Numbered from the stretch's first letter, positions 17,757 to 29,052 are shown. The stretch: 63,846 bases of DNA from Gallionellaceae bacterium (GCA_028714735.1 JAQTLU010000015.1:1-63846), one strand, 5' to 3'. Numbers and translations: made by a program. Notes: generated by a model not told the origin, from the letters alone.

Positions 17757-18722
17757 ATGCTGTCCCGCGTCGCAGAGAGCCTGTACTGGATGACCCGCTA
17801 TCTGGAGCGGGCCGAAAACACCGCGCGCCTGATCAACAGTTCGACCCAGGTCCTGCTCGACCTGCCCAAGGGCGCCCACTTCGGCTGGGATGTCCTGATC
17901 AGCGTGGCCGGCCTCCAGGACCAGGTGAAAAAACGCGGCATCAAGCTGGACGAGGCCAGCATCATGCGTTTCCTGATCGAGGACGAGGAAAACCCCAGTT
18001 CCATCCTGTCCAGCATCCAGTTCGCCCGGGAGAATACCCGCACCTTCCGCGAGGTGTTGCCGATGGAGATCTGGGAGCGCATCAACGGCATGTACCTGTA
18101 CATCCGCCAGAGCGCGAAGAAGGCCACCCGGGGCCGCGGCGAGCGCTACGAGGTGCTCAACGGCGTGATCGAGCGGCGCCAGTCCATCGTCGGTCTGCTG
18201 ATGGGTTCGATGAGCCACGACATCGCCTATCAGTTCCTCAAGCTCGGCCGCAACCTGGAACGCGCCGACATGACCACCCGCATCGTCGACGTCAACTCCG
18301 CCGTGGTGCTGCCCACCGACCCGGTACTGGCGGTGCCGGCCATGGAGCGGCTGTGGATGAGCACCCTGAACGCCCTGTCGGCCTACCAGATGTACCGCTG
18401 CCATGTCGGCGTCCACGTCCGGGCGCACGATGTGGTGCAATTCCTCCTCAAGGACCCGCACTTCCCGCGTACCGTGCATCATTGCCTGGACGAGATCGAA
18501 GGTTGCCTGTCGGTACTGCCCAGCAACCAGGAGGCCATGAGGGCCGCCCGCCATGCCTGGCGCAGGCTGGACCGGATGAACCTGAACGGCCTCGCACCGG
18601 TGGTGCTGCACGAATACCTCGACCAGGTCCAGGCCGACCTGGGCGCCATCCACGATGCCGTGTCGCGGCATTACTTCTATCTTCACCATACCCCGGCCAC
18701 GGCCTCCGGAGACAACCAGTAA
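17757..18722 (+). CDS. Alpha-E domain protein (COG2307)
   Basis: This 321-residue all-helical protein begins MLSRVAESLYWMTRYLERAE, the diagnostic start of the alpha-E family. Further conserved parts are LLMGSMSHDIAYQFLKLGRNLERADMTTRI. It has no known fold-based enzyme activity and is the standard partner of the ATP-grasp protein upstream, from which it is separated by a single base. It is predicted to act in peptide synthesis or modification. The next gene starts one base after its stop. Confidence 0.9.
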   Translation: MLSRVAESLYWMTRYLERAENTARLINSSTQVLLDLPKGAHFGWDVLISVAGLQDQVKKRGIKLDEASIMRFLIEDEENPSSILSSIQFARENTRTFREVLPMEIWERINGMYLYIRQSAKKATRGRGERYEVLNGVIERRQSIVGLLMGSMSHDIAYQFLKLGRNLERADMTTRIVDVNSAVVLPTDPVLAVPAMERLWMSTLNALSAYQMYRCHVGVHVRAHDVVQFLLKDPHFPRTVHHCLDEIEGCLSVLPSNQEAMRAARHAWRRLDRMNLNGLAPVVLHEYLDQVQADLGAIHDAVSRHYFYLHHTPATASGDNQ

Positions 18723-18723
18723 C

Positions 18724-19974
18724 ATGTCCGCCTCACTGCAATTCCCCCGCTACGGCGACAAGGCCAACTCGGCCTTCTTCGATGAATTCCTGGTCAAGTT
18801 GCTGGAAGAACGGGACCGCATCGGCCTCACCGAGGCCATCCACCAGATCGACGCCCTGATGATCACCGTCGAACCCGGCAACGCGCTGGCCTATGTCGGC
18901 GAGCTGTGCCTGATGACGCCGTACACCTATCTGGTCACCCTGGAGTCGCAGGACCATTACACCCACGTCCTGCGCATCGACATGAGCGCGCCGGACATCC
19001 TGTTGCGCGAGGTCAAGGACCCGAACACCCGGGGCATCTTCCGCAGCCTCAACGAGGTCTATCCGATCGGCGCCCACAAGCCGAACTCGCGCTACATGGG
19101 CGAGGTGTTCCGGGTCGGCAACGTGCACGAGGTGGTGGAGTTGCAGAAGTCGCGCGATATCCGCTTCTTCAACCAGGAGCAGATCCGCAAGCTGGAACTG
19201 CCGGGCAACATGGCGGTGGTCAAGCCCAGCCCCTACACCCACAACATCGTCGGCTACTGGGAGCGGCCGGAGTCGGACATCCGGGTCTACTCGCTGGGCT
19301 GGAGCGCGATCCGCGCCGATGTCGACCGGGCCTGCCAGGAGGCCAAGGAGACCCAGGCCAGGCTGGGCCTGGACAAGATGCTGCTGCCGATCGACCACCT
19401 CGCCACCCGGGTCTATTCGCAGAACCGCGAGGCGGCGATCCTGGAATATCTGACCCTCACCAGCTACTACTACTGGGGCTCGTACGACATCGCCGACCAG
19501 AACTCCAGCACCAACGTCACCAAGAGCGTGCACCACGCCAACGAGCTGGAATCCCCGGCCAAGGTGTTCACCGCCGCCAACCACCCGTATTTCGTCAACC
19601 ACCTGCTCAAGCTGCCGTCGCCGACCGAGCAGTTCGTGCGCAATTTCGGACCCCGCCTGCACCACCTGGCGGTGGCGGTGGCCGACGGCGAGGTGCCAGG
19701 GGAAAACGGCAAGGCCGCCCAGCCCAACATCGACTACGTGGTCGACAGCCTGCGCCACTGCGGCCAGGACTTCCTGCTCGATGTGATCGGCTCGAAGGAA
19801 GAGGGCCTCAAGCAGATATTCTCCAGCGCATCGGAATACTCCAGCCTGATCGTCGAGTACGTGCAGCGCTTCGGCGACTTCCAGGGCTTCTTCACCAAGG
19901 ACAACGTCTCCGAACTGACCCACGCCGCCGGCGTGGACGAGACCCTCAAGGCCCTGCAGGCCGAATCGTCCTGA
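18724..19974 (+). CDS. VOC-fold protein resembling 4-hydroxyphenylpyruvate dioxygenase
   Basis: This 416-residue protein is the third gene of the ATP-grasp/alpha-E operon. Residues 220-400 resemble the catalytic domain of 4-hydroxyphenylpyruvate dioxygenase and its relatives. A candidate iron-binding triad is H225 (LPIDHLATRV), H314 (RLHHLAVAV) and E378 (IVEYVQRFGDFQGFF). The HPPD-like tail GDFQGFFTKDNV follows the glutamate. The N-terminal 200 residues are less clear and contain LCLMTPYTYLVTLESQ. I recognise the fold from motif order only; substrate is unknown. ATG 18724 is chosen because it follows the alpha-E stop directly. An oxidising enzyme in this operon would suit modification of a ligase product. 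Confidence 0.65.
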   Translation: MSASLQFPRYGDKANSAFFDEFLVKLLEERDRIGLTEAIHQIDALMITVEPGNALAYVGELCLMTPYTYLVTLESQDHYTHVLRIDMSAPDILLREVKDPNTRGIFRSLNEVYPIGAHKPNSRYMGEVFRVGNVHEVVELQKSRDIRFFNQEQIRKLELPGNMAVVKPSPYTHNIVGYWERPESDIRVYSLGWSAIRADVDRACQEAKETQARLGLDKMLLPIDHLATRVYSQNREAAILEYLTLTSYYYWGSYDIADQNSSTNVTKSVHHANELESPAKVFTAANHPYFVNHLLKLPSPTEQFVRNFGPRLHHLAVAVADGEVPGENGKAAQPNIDYVVDSLRHCGQDFLLDVIGSKEEGLKQIFSSASEYSSLIVEYVQRFGDFQGFFTKDNVSELTHAAGVDETLKALQAESS

Positions 19975-19981
19975 ACTGCCC

Positions 19982-20011
19982 GGCCTGACCGGACTAGCCT
20001 CCGGTCAGGCC
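19982..20011. terminator. Hairpin between convergent genes
   Basis: A perfect 11-bp stem (GGCCTGACCGG with CCGGTCAGGCC) with an eight-base loop lies at the meeting point of the VOC-like gene and the glutathione transferase gene, and overlaps the latter's 3' end. It has no long T tract, so termination is likely but unproven. Confidence 0.55.
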
Positions 20012-20605
20012 TTCCGCCTGCATGGCCGCCTGCACCGCCGGTCGTTCGGCTATACGCGCCATGTAGCCCCGCAGTCCGGGCCAGGGCCCCAGGTCGATCT
20101 GCATCAGGCCGCACCAGCGCAGCACGGTGAACAGGTAGGCGTCGGCAACGCTGAAATCCGTTCCCATCAGGAAGGGCCGGTCGGCCAGTTGCCCGTCCAG
20201 CCAGCCGGCTCGACGGGTGAACAGGGCGATCCGATCGGCCTTCCAGTCCGGGCCGGCCTGCGGGTTGAACAGTGCGCCCAGGGTCTTGTGGATTTCGGTG
20301 GCGATGAAGTTGAGCCATTCCAGAAGCCGGTAGTGCGCCAGGCTGCCGGCCGGCGGGGCGAGGCCCGCATCCGGCTTGTGGTCGGCCAGGTATTGCAGGA
20401 TCGCAGCGACCTCGGTGAGCACTTCGCCGTCATCCAGGCGCAAGGCAGGGACATAGCCCTTGGCGTTGACCTGATTGTAGTCCTCGCCGCCGGCCGTGGT
20501 CTTGGCGGCCAGGTCCACCTTGTCTAGATCGAAGGCATAGCCCGCCTCGCGCAGCGCGATGTGCACCGCCATGGAACAGGCGCCGGGGTAGTAGTAGAGC
20601 TTCAT
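19994..20605 (-). CDS. Glutathione S-transferase family protein
   Basis: This 203-residue protein has an N-terminal thioredoxin-like domain beginning MKLYYYPGACSMAVHIALRE, where the C-S pair near residue 10 matches the beta-class bacterial GST active site. GYVPAL is the cis-proline loop. The C-terminal helical domain contains FSVADAYLFTVLRW, the N-capping box of GSTs. It is expected to conjugate glutathione to electrophiles in the cytoplasm. It stands alone and converges on the previous operon. Confidence 0.9.
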   Translation of the reverse strand: MKLYYYPGACSMAVHIALREAGYAFDLDKVDLAAKTTAGGEDYNQVNAKGYVPALRLDDGEVLTEVAAILQYLADHKPDAGLAPPAGSLAHYRLLEWLNFIATEIHKTLGALFNPQAGPDWKADRIALFTRRAGWLDGQLADRPFLMGTDFSVADAYLFTVLRWCGLMQIDLGPWPGLRGYMARIAERPAVQAAMQAEGLTGG

Positions 20606-20732
20606 GGTGACTCCTCTCGTGGATATTGAAGGCGTTACCGCCGCCGCTGTCCGGCCGGCGGAATGGCGCTTCGACTGCGACAGTCAGGTGGGAGTTGCCC
20701 TGTCGTCGGAAAAGGGGATGTTCGACATCGCA

Positions 20733-20893
20733 TTATCGGACAAGCGCATAAAGCACTTGGTCAATCAATTGGCCATCCTTGAGGACACTCTTGCGAAGTA
20801 CGCCTTCTCGCGTGAAGCCGGCCCCCTCGAGCACCCGCATGGAGGCTCGATGCATTATGTTCCAACTCATTTTCCACTGCCAAAAGCGCGAGC
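20733..20893 (-). pseudogene. Remnant of a GNAT acetyltransferase (C-terminal part)
   Basis: On the minus strand this frame reads WNIMHRASMRVLEGAGFTREG, then VLRKSVLKDGQLIDQVLYAL, ending at TAA (20733-20735). That is the final helix-strand signature of RimJ/RimL-type N-acetyltransferases. A stop at 20894-20896 blocks the frame upstream and the N-terminal two thirds of the family are missing. The rest of the 365-base gap between the GST and MocA-like genes shows no other gene. Confidence 0.65.
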
Positions 20894-20970
20894 ATCATGG
20901 GGCCACATGCACCCCAAGAAGGCGTAGTCGTCCGTGGAAAAGCTGTCCAGCGTCGCCGGTTTGCCCGGTT

Positions 20971-21531
20971 TCAACGCCCGAGCTGTGCCAGCGAGTCGAT
21001 GTCCAGAAGGATGCCCGGATCGGCACAGGGCAACAGGACGACCTCGGCGGCATGGGCTGCCAGCAGACGCCGGGCGCCTTCGTCTCCTCCCAGTGCCATG
21101 AGCTCATCCCGGTAGGCCCGGCCGAAGGCCACAGGGTGCCCGCGCCGGCCCTGATGCGTCGGTGCGGCGATGCTGTGCGGTCCGGTCACCGCCCCGGCCA
21201 CGGTCTGGATGGTCGCAAGGGCGATCCACGGCATGTCGGCCAGGGCGATGAGCCAGCCATCTGCCGTCTCGGACTGTGCCACGCCCCAGGCCAGGCTGGC
21301 GCCCATGCCGTCGGCGGCGTGGGGGCAGACGGAGACGCTCAGGCCCGCCTGTTCCAGCAGGGCGATGAGCTCGGCATCCTCGCCGTTGACCACGGCCAGG
21401 GCGTCGGGCAGGGCGGTATGGAGATTGCGCGCGGCGGCCAGGGCCATGGGGGTGCCGTCCGGCAGGGGATGGCGCAGTTTGTCGGCGCCGAAACGGCTGC
21501 CCCGGCCGGCCGCCAGCAGGATGCCCTGCAT
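20971..21531 (-). CDS. MocA/MobA-like nucleotidyltransferase
   Basis: This 186-residue protein has an N-terminal LLAAGRGSRFGADKL motif, the nucleotide-binding loop of MobA-like transferases, and LADMPWIALATIQ with the metal-binding aspartate. It is most likely a molybdenum cofactor cytidylyltransferase that makes the MCD form of the cofactor used by xanthine-dehydrogenase-type enzymes. Its start overlaps the XdhC stop by one base, so the two are co-translated. The cluster encodes a molybdenum hydroxylase, which fits this role. Confidence 0.85.
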   Translation of the reverse strand: MQGILLAAGRGSRFGADKLRHPLPDGTPMALAAARNLHTALPDALAVVNGEDAELIALLEQAGLSVSVCPHAADGMGASLAWGVAQSETADGWLIALADMPWIALATIQTVAGAVTGPHSIAAPTHQGRRGHPVAFGRAYRDELMALGGDEGARRLLAAHAAEVVLLPCADPGILLDIDSLAQLGR

Positions 21532-22514
21532 CAGGCGCAGGCCAGCGAGGGTGCCCTGGCCGGTGCGGTCAGGTTCAGTTGCACGCCGTGGCGCAGGGCG
21601 GTGACCTCGGCCAGGATGGCGAGGGCGATTTCGGCCGGGGTCTTGCCGCCCAGGGGATAGCCGACCGGGCCATGCAGGCGGGCCACCTGCTCGGGCGCCA
21701 GGCCCAGTTCGAGCAGGCGCTCGCGTCGTTTGGCCTGGCTGCGCTGGGAGCCCAGCGCGCCGACGTACCAGGCCGGAGAGACCAGTGCCTCCATCAGGGC
21801 GAGGTCGTCCAGCCTGGGGTCGTGGGTCAGGGCCACCACCAGGGTGCGGGCGTCCGTGGCCAGGGTCCGCACCGCGTCGTCAGGCATCTCGGGTATGAGC
21901 CGGGCGCCGTTTACCTGCCAGGAGGCGCGGTATTCCTCCCGCGGTTCGCAGACCAGGACTTCATAGTCCAGGGCCTGGGCCATGTCGGCCAGGAAGCGGG
22001 TGATCTGACCGGCACCGATGGCGAGCAGGCGCCAGCGGGGGCCGAACAGGCGGCTCAGGCGGCGGCCGTCGAATTCGCAGCCATCCCCGGCCGGGCCGTC
22101 GTCGTAGCCGACCAGGCCGGTTTCCAGGTCCAGGGTTCGGCGCAGGCAGCGGCGCCGGGACAGGGCCGAGTGGACGGGGGCCAGGCCGGTGGCCGTGGCC
22201 AGCGGCTCCAGAACCAGTTCCAGGGTGCCGCCGCAGGGCAGGCCGAAGCGCTGGGCCGTGCCGGCCTCGACGCCGTAGCTCACCAGCGCGGGCCGGCTGG
22301 GGAATTCGCTCCGCATCCGCTCCAGCAGGTCGGCCTCGATACAGCCGCCCGACACCGAGCCGGCCAGCAGACCCTGGTCGGACAGGGCGAGCAGGGCGCC
22401 CGGGGGGCGGGGGGCACTGCCGAAGGTGCGCACCAGCGTGGCCAGGGCCACGCGCTGGCCCTGCTCCAGCCAGGCCTGGGCGGTTTCGACGACTTCCAGG
22501 TCGGCGCTCTGCAT
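21531..22514 (-). CDS. XdhC family molybdoenzyme maturation factor
   Basis: This 327-residue protein has an N-terminal XdhC/CoxI domain ([34 protein letters not shown]) and a C-terminal Rossmann domain ([37 protein letters not shown]). XdhC proteins bind sulfurated molybdenum cofactor and insert it into xanthine-dehydrogenase-type enzymes. It lies 22 bases downstream of the molybdenum subunit and immediately before the MocA-like gene. ATG 22514 is the first in-frame start. Confidence 0.88.
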   Translation of the reverse strand: MQSADLEVVETAQAWLEQGQRVALATLVRTFGSAPRPPGALLALSDQGLLAGSVSGGCIEADLLERMRSEFPSRPALVSYGVEAGTAQRFGLPCGGTLELVLEPLATATGLAPVHSALSRRRCLRRTLDLETGLVGYDDGPAGDGCEFDGRRLSRLFGPRWRLLAIGAGQITRFLADMAQALDYEVLVCEPREEYRASWQVNGARLIPEMPDDAVRTLATDARTLVVALTHDPRLDDLALMEALVSPAWYVGALGSQRSQAKRRERLLELGLAPEQVARLHGPVGYPLGGKTPAEIALAILAEVTALRHGVQLNLTAPARAPSLACA

Positions 22515-22536
22515 GGCGGTGGCGGAACGGCCGCCC

Positions 22537-24699
<2,163 letters not shown>

Positions 24700-24701
24700 G
24701 G

Positions 24702-25160
24702 TCAGGCTCCCAGGCGCCTGGCGGCGGCGTGGATGCCGTCCCGGATGCGTTGATAGGTGGCACAACGGCACAGGTTGCCGTTCATGGCCGCATCGATCTG
24801 TTCATCGTCGGGCCGGGGATTGTGCGCCAGCAGGTCAGCCGCCCGCATCAGCTGCCCAGAGTGGCAGTAGCCGCACTGGGGCACATCCAGCTCCGACCAG
24901 GCCGCGCGCAGGGCCTCGATGACCGGCCCGGCGATGCCTTCGATGGTGGTCACGGACTTGCCCGCCACCTTGCCCACTTCGACGGAGCAGGACTTGGCCG
25001 GCTTGCCGTCGATGTGGACGGTGCAGGCGCCGCAGAAGGATTCGCCGCAGCCGAACTTGGTGCCGGTCAGGCGCAGGTGGTCGCGCAGGACCCACAACAG
25101 CGGCGTGTCCCCGGGAACGTCCACGCTGTGGGGCTTGCCGTTGACGGTGAAGCTGATCAT
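24702..25160 (-). CDS. 2Fe-2S subunit of the molybdenum hydroxylase
   Basis: This 152-residue protein has two [2Fe-2S] centres. The plant-type cluster is [11 protein letters not shown] near residues 39-49 with a fourth cysteine at about 61 (SCSVEV); the second is CGYCHSGQL with [11 protein letters not shown]. It transfers electrons from the molybdenum site. The longer frame upstream is not coding. ATG 25160 is preceded by GGAG at the right distance. It is the first gene of the minus-strand cluster 25160-20971. Confidence 0.92.
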   Translation of the reverse strand: MISFTVNGKPHSVDVPGDTPLLWVLRDHLRLTGTKFGCGESFCGACTVHIDGKPAKSCSVEVGKVAGKSVTTIEGIAGPVIEALRAAWSELDVPQCGYCHSGQLMRAADLLAHNPRPDDEQIDAAMNGNLCRCATYQRIRDGIHAAARRLGA

Positions 25161-25173
25161 GTTGGTCTCCTGA

Positions 25174-25755
25174 ACGGATACGGACGGATGGGCCCGCGCG
25201 TCAATATACAACTGCTCGGACGGGCGTGCAGGCCTGAGGTTCAAACCAGTATGCGGCGGCCAAGGTATTGCGGTTCCTTGGCAATTTCGAGGAAGGCGGA
25301 TCGTCCACAGCTTCAACGGCCAAGGTTTGCCGGAGGCGGTGCGCCTCCCCTTGCGGTATGCACTGACCTTTGGCCGGACCACCGCTGACAGGCTCCAGCG
25401 CTATTGCGACGAGCCGAGGATTGGGCTGGACTGTGTGGGCTTCGTAATGAACCATTTCAAGTTCATAGGCCGGTTGATCGAGCGGCTGAGCTACATCGAC
25501 GGCTATGCAGAGCGAGGCACGCCGCGATCGAGCACGGCCGAACACCATCCCCGCGACGTCCTCATCTGGCAAAGCAACAACGCCGATGCGATCGGGCAGA
25601 TCGCCGTGATGGACCCAAAGAATACCGGCAGTGATCGAATGATAGTGGCTGAGTCGTGTGGCAGCCGCGGCCTGTCGGTGTCTGAGTATTCTCTGCTCGA
25701 TGTGCAGGAGGGCCTGTTCACGGTACACGTGGCCGCGGCGCCACGAGCCACGTGA
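25174..25755 (+). pseudogene. Degraded NlpC/P60-like frame
   Basis: This open frame encodes a region that looks like a papain-like (NlpC/P60 type) domain: GLDCVGFVMNHF carries the cysteine, followed by RDVLIWQSNN, IGQIAVMDPK and IVAESCGSRGLSVSEY. In the family the motif before AVMD normally holds the catalytic histidine (GHIAV); here it is glutamine. No start codon with a proper ribosome-binding site was found: TTG 25327 and GTG 25339 are poor. The first 50 codons have little coding character. I judge it a decayed gene, although a divergent active protein cannot be excluded. The rest of the gap 25161-25882 shows no gene. Confidence 0.4.
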
Positions 25756-25882
25756 TGATCTACGAAATGCCTTGAGGCGAATCTCCGCCGGGACTTGTGC
25801 CGGCTGCCGATGATCCAACGGCAGCACTGAACCGCTGGGTGCGGTGCGGATCAACGGCAGCCCTTGCAACGGACAGCTTCGC

Positions 25883-26299
25883 TCAGTATTGGTCTGCCGC
25901 CCAGCCATCCAGATGGGTGCAGGCCTCCTGCGTGGGCTTGTCGGCGTCTTTGCCCAGCATGGGGGTGAAACAGAGGTATTCATTGCCTTGGCCATCGGAC
26001 AGGTTGCGCAGTGGCATGTCGCCCAGTTTTTCGTAGCCGCGGGCATCCATCATGATGAACTGGTAGTCCTCGCCTACGCAAACCTCCAGCCTGCCACCGT
26101 TTCCCGCGCCGTATTTGGCCCACCAGGTGTCGGGATCGGCGCCGTCGTAGAAGGGAGGCATCGCCTGGCCGCTGCTTTGGTGCCAGGCCATGATGGTGGG
26201 ATCCTGCATCTGGTTTTCCCTGGCGACCTGAAGGGCGAGCAGGCTGGCACTTGCAAAATTGTGCTCAGCTCCGGGGTATTTGATCTGGACATTACGCAT
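25883..26299 (-). CDS. AF1514/DUF5619-like small protein
   Basis: This 138-residue protein resembles the AF1514-type family, from memory of its pattern: an N-terminal strand-helix (MRNVQIKYPGAEHNFASAS), IMAWHQSSGQAMPP, and GGRLEVCVGEDYQFIMMDA. Its function is not known. AAAGGAA precedes ATG 26299; longer forms begin in a region without coding character. No obvious operon partner is adjacent. Confidence 0.6.
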   Translation of the reverse strand: MRNVQIKYPGAEHNFASASLLALQVARENQMQDPTIMAWHQSSGQAMPPFYDGADPDTWWAKYGAGNGGRLEVCVGEDYQFIMMDARGYEKLGDMPLRNLSDGQGNEYLCFTPMLGKDADKPTQEACTHLDGWAADQY

Positions 26300-26603
26300 A
26301 GTATTCCTTTCGGGAATGGGTACTTGTCTGCTGATGCCGGCAAGGCTGCCGCACCGCATGTGACTTTTTATAGATCAATACCCGACAAAAGCAATCAAGT
26401 AAGTGGGGCGGGTGGCCGATAACTGACCGGAGGCCTGTGGATCCTTGGGCAGGCTGCGCCATGACAAGGTGTATGATCGACTAGGCAATTTCGCCGTTGC
26501 CCAGGTGGCAATATCCGGGCGCCCGGGGTGGCCGGTTCCCTTGGCATCACTATCTCGTCACACAGCATTCGATTACGCCCACGGGGTGGGCAAAGGAGTC
26601 TTT
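26300..26603. other. Intergenic region without recognised content
   Basis: About 300 bases between the AF1514-like gene and the small TTG-start gene. Frames cross it but lack coding character. A relatively AT-rich patch near 26360-26400 may hold the promoter of the AF1514-like gene. Confidence 0.4.
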
Positions 26604-26780
26604 TTGGCCAAACCCAACTACCAATTCGAAAAACGCCAGCGGGACTTGGCGAAGAAACAAAAGCAGGAAGAAAAGCGCCGCCAGAAGCTGGCGGACAAGG
26701 CGGCCGCCGATGGCGGCGCCCACGATGTTGCCGAGGCGCCGCCCCAGGCTGCGTCGATCGCCCCCGAGAGCGAGATATAG
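26604..26780 (+). CDS. Small basic conserved protein, TTG start
   Basis: This 58-residue protein begins MAKPNYQFEKRQRDLAKKQ when TTG 26604 is used. AAGGAG at 26593-26598 is well placed. The lysine-arginine-rich helical start is recognisable from many betaproteobacterial genomes as a short conserved protein of unknown function. The second half is alanine-rich and disordered. A longer in-frame extension from 26445 has no ribosome-binding site and is rejected. Confidence 0.6.
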   Translation: MAKPNYQFEKRQRDLAKKQKQEEKRRQKLADKAAADGGAHDVAEAPPQAASIAPESEI

Positions 26781-26971
26781 CTCCCACTGCTGGCTATTGA
26801 GTCCGGACGGGGGCAGTCCGGCATCCGGGTCCAGGCTTGAAAAGCCAGCGTTACAGCGGTGCTGCGCAAAAATTGCCATTCCCGCACGGTCGCGGCGCTG
26901 GCTATAGTGTCAGCACGACCCGGACCCGGCTCCGGGCACACTGTTTCGCACTGGCACAAGGAGTCTTGAAA

Positions 26972-27544
26972 ATGGACAAGCTGGAAATTCTCGGCATCGT
27001 GGGGAGCCTGCGCAAGGACTCCTACAACCATGCCGCGCTCAGGGCCGCGCAGGAGTCGATGCCGGACGCTGCAGTGCTGAACCTGATCGAACTGCACGAC
27101 ATTCCGCTGTTCAACCAGGATCACGAAAAGGCGCTGCCGGATGCCGTGCTTGAATTCAAGCGCCGGCTTCGGGCCGCCGATGCCATCCTGTTCGCCACGC
27201 CGGAGTACAACTATTCGGTTCCCGGGGTGCTCAAGAATGCCATCGACTGGGGCTCGAGGCCTTATGGCGAGAATGCCTGGCAGGGCAAGCCGGCGGCGAT
27301 CATGGGGGCGTCCATCGGCCGCCTGGGGACCGCCCGCGCCCAATACCATCTCCGGCAGATCCTGGTCGCCTTCAATATGCCCGTGGTGAGCCAGCCTGAA
27401 GTGATGATCGGCGAAGCCGCGCAGTTGTTCGACTCGAACGGCCGACTGACCGATGAGCCGACCCGGCAACGGATCCGGAAACTGCTGGATGCGCTGGTGC
27501 AACTGGCCAGTATCCAGCCGCCGGGCGACAAACCGGCCGCCTGA
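26972..27544 (+). CDS. NADPH-dependent FMN reductase
   Basis: This 190-residue flavodoxin-fold enzyme starts with the phosphate-binding loop IVGSLRKDSYNHAAL. FATPEYNYSVPGVLKNAIDW is the family signature for FMN binding. It probably reduces quinones, azo compounds or chromate with NAD(P)H (ChrR/AzoR-like). AAGGAG (26958-26963) fixes the start at ATG 26972. It appears monocistronic. Confidence 0.92.
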   Translation: MDKLEILGIVGSLRKDSYNHAALRAAQESMPDAAVLNLIELHDIPLFNQDHEKALPDAVLEFKRRLRAADAILFATPEYNYSVPGVLKNAIDWGSRPYGENAWQGKPAAIMGASIGRLGTARAQYHLRQILVAFNMPVVSQPEVMIGEAAQLFDSNGRLTDEPTRQRIRKLLDALVQLASIQPPGDKPAA

Positions 27545-27663
27545 GGGCAGCCGCCATGTCAAGTTCTCGTCTTCGCCCCTGTCCGCTTTGGCGGCCGGGT
27601 GCTCATGGCCCTAGCGCGGGCATCCGCTCGTTCGCATAGGATAATCGCAGCGAGGAGAGCGAC

Positions 27664-28965
27664 ATGACACTGAATCGACGCGAATTCCTGATCGCCAGCG
27701 GGGGCGCGCTCGCCGCCGCCGGTTTTCCCGCCATCGCCAAGGCCAGGCCCAGGGTGGTCATCGTCGGGGCCGGTTACGGTGGCGCCACCTGCGCCCGCTA
27801 CCTGAAGCTGTGGCTGCCCAGCATCGAAGTCACGGTGATCGAGCCGAACGCGCGCTTCGTCTCCTGCCCGTTCTCCAACACCGTGCTGGCCGGCTGGAAC
27901 CGGCTCGGCGACATCACCTTTCCCTACGACAGCATCAAGGCGGTGGTCGACCGCTTCATCAGTGATACGGTCAGCGCCATCGATACCGACAAGCGCACCG
28001 TCACCACGGCCGGCGGCAAGACCCTGGCCTATGACCGGCTGATCCTTGCGCCCGGGATCGAACTCCAGTTCGACAAGGTGGCCGGCTACGACGCCGAGGC
28101 GCAGCAGACCATCAAGCACGCCTGGAAGGCGGGGCCGGGCCAGACCGACGTCCTGCGCCGGCAACTCGAGGCCATGCCGGACGGCGGCACCTTCGTGATC
28201 TCGATTCCGATGGCGCCATTCCGCTGCCCGCCGGCGCCCTACGAGCGGGTCTGCCTGATTGCCGACTATTTCAAGCGCGCCAAGCCGCGCAGCAAGATCA
28301 TCATGCTGGACGGCAACCCGGACATCGTTTCCAAGAAGACCCTGTTCCTCACAGCCTGGAAAAAGCACTACGGCTATGGCACCGACGCCAGCATGATCGA
28401 CTACCGGCCCAACAACATGCCCGCCGCGGTCGATGCCAAGGCGATGAAGGTCGGCACCGACTTCGACGACGTCAAGGGCGACGTGATCAACCTGGTGCCG
28501 CCCATGCGCGCCGCCACCATCACCGGCCTGATCGGTGCGCGCACCGGCGACAACGGCAACTGGTGCCCGGTCGACTACCTGAGCTACGAATCGACCGAGG
28601 TGGCCAACGTGCATATCCTGGGCGATTCCATCCTGTCCAACCTGTCCAAGGCGGCCGCCCTGGCCAACAACAGCGGCAAGCTGTGCGCCTACGCGCTGAC
28701 CGAAATCTTTTCCGGTCGTGCGCCCGACCCGGTCCCGGTGGTGACCAGCACCTGCTATTCCGCCAGCACCGACCACACCGCCTTCCACGTCGCCACGGTG
28801 TTCCGCTACAACCCGGCCGACAAGAGCATGCAGGTGCAGCCCGGCAGCGGCGTCTCGGATGCGGAATCGGCGAAGGAATTCAAGTACATGCGCGGCTGGG
28901 CCCGCAACATCTGGGCGGATACCCTGGGGCTGCCGAGGCGCTACCGGTTCACCAATCGGGTCTGA
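27664..28965 (+). CDS. fccB: Flavocytochrome c sulfide dehydrogenase flavoprotein subunit
   Basis: This 433-residue exported flavoprotein has a Tat signal (NRREFLIASGG) and an FAD-binding motif VVIVGAGYGGATCARYL. The redox-active cysteines fit C in PMAPFRCPP and C in GNWCPVDYL. It oxidises sulfide in the periplasm and passes electrons to a diheme cytochrome subunit (FccA). No fccA gene is adjacent, so either a distant cytochrome serves or the enzyme works alone. GAGGAG before ATG 27664 supports the start. It is one of two sulfide-oxidation-type flavoproteins in the window; the other is at 49278-50549. Confidence 0.88.
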   Translation: MTLNRREFLIASGGALAAAGFPAIAKARPRVVIVGAGYGGATCARYLKLWLPSIEVTVIEPNARFVSCPFSNTVLAGWNRLGDITFPYDSIKAVVDRFISDTVSAIDTDKRTVTTAGGKTLAYDRLILAPGIELQFDKVAGYDAEAQQTIKHAWKAGPGQTDVLRRQLEAMPDGGTFVISIPMAPFRCPPAPYERVCLIADYFKRAKPRSKIIMLDGNPDIVSKKTLFLTAWKKHYGYGTDASMIDYRPNNMPAAVDAKAMKVGTDFDDVKGDVINLVPPMRAATITGLIGARTGDNGNWCPVDYLSYESTEVANVHILGDSILSNLSKAAALANNSGKLCAYALTEIFSGRAPDPVPVVTSTCYSASTDHTAFHVATVFRYNPADKSMQVQPGSGVSDAESAKEFKYMRGWARNIWADTLGLPRRYRFTNRV

Positions 28966-29052
28966 TGGCGTAGACAGCCGGGCCCGGCACTGCTCCCAAT
29001 GGGGGTTCGCCCGGGAACGGCCCCCGCGCCGCTGGGGCATCCGGGGCTGGGT

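Noticed and set aside
20604-20927. Plus-strand 107-codon frame upstream of the GST gene
   Set aside because: It runs opposite a recognisable GNAT remnant and has no motif of its own.
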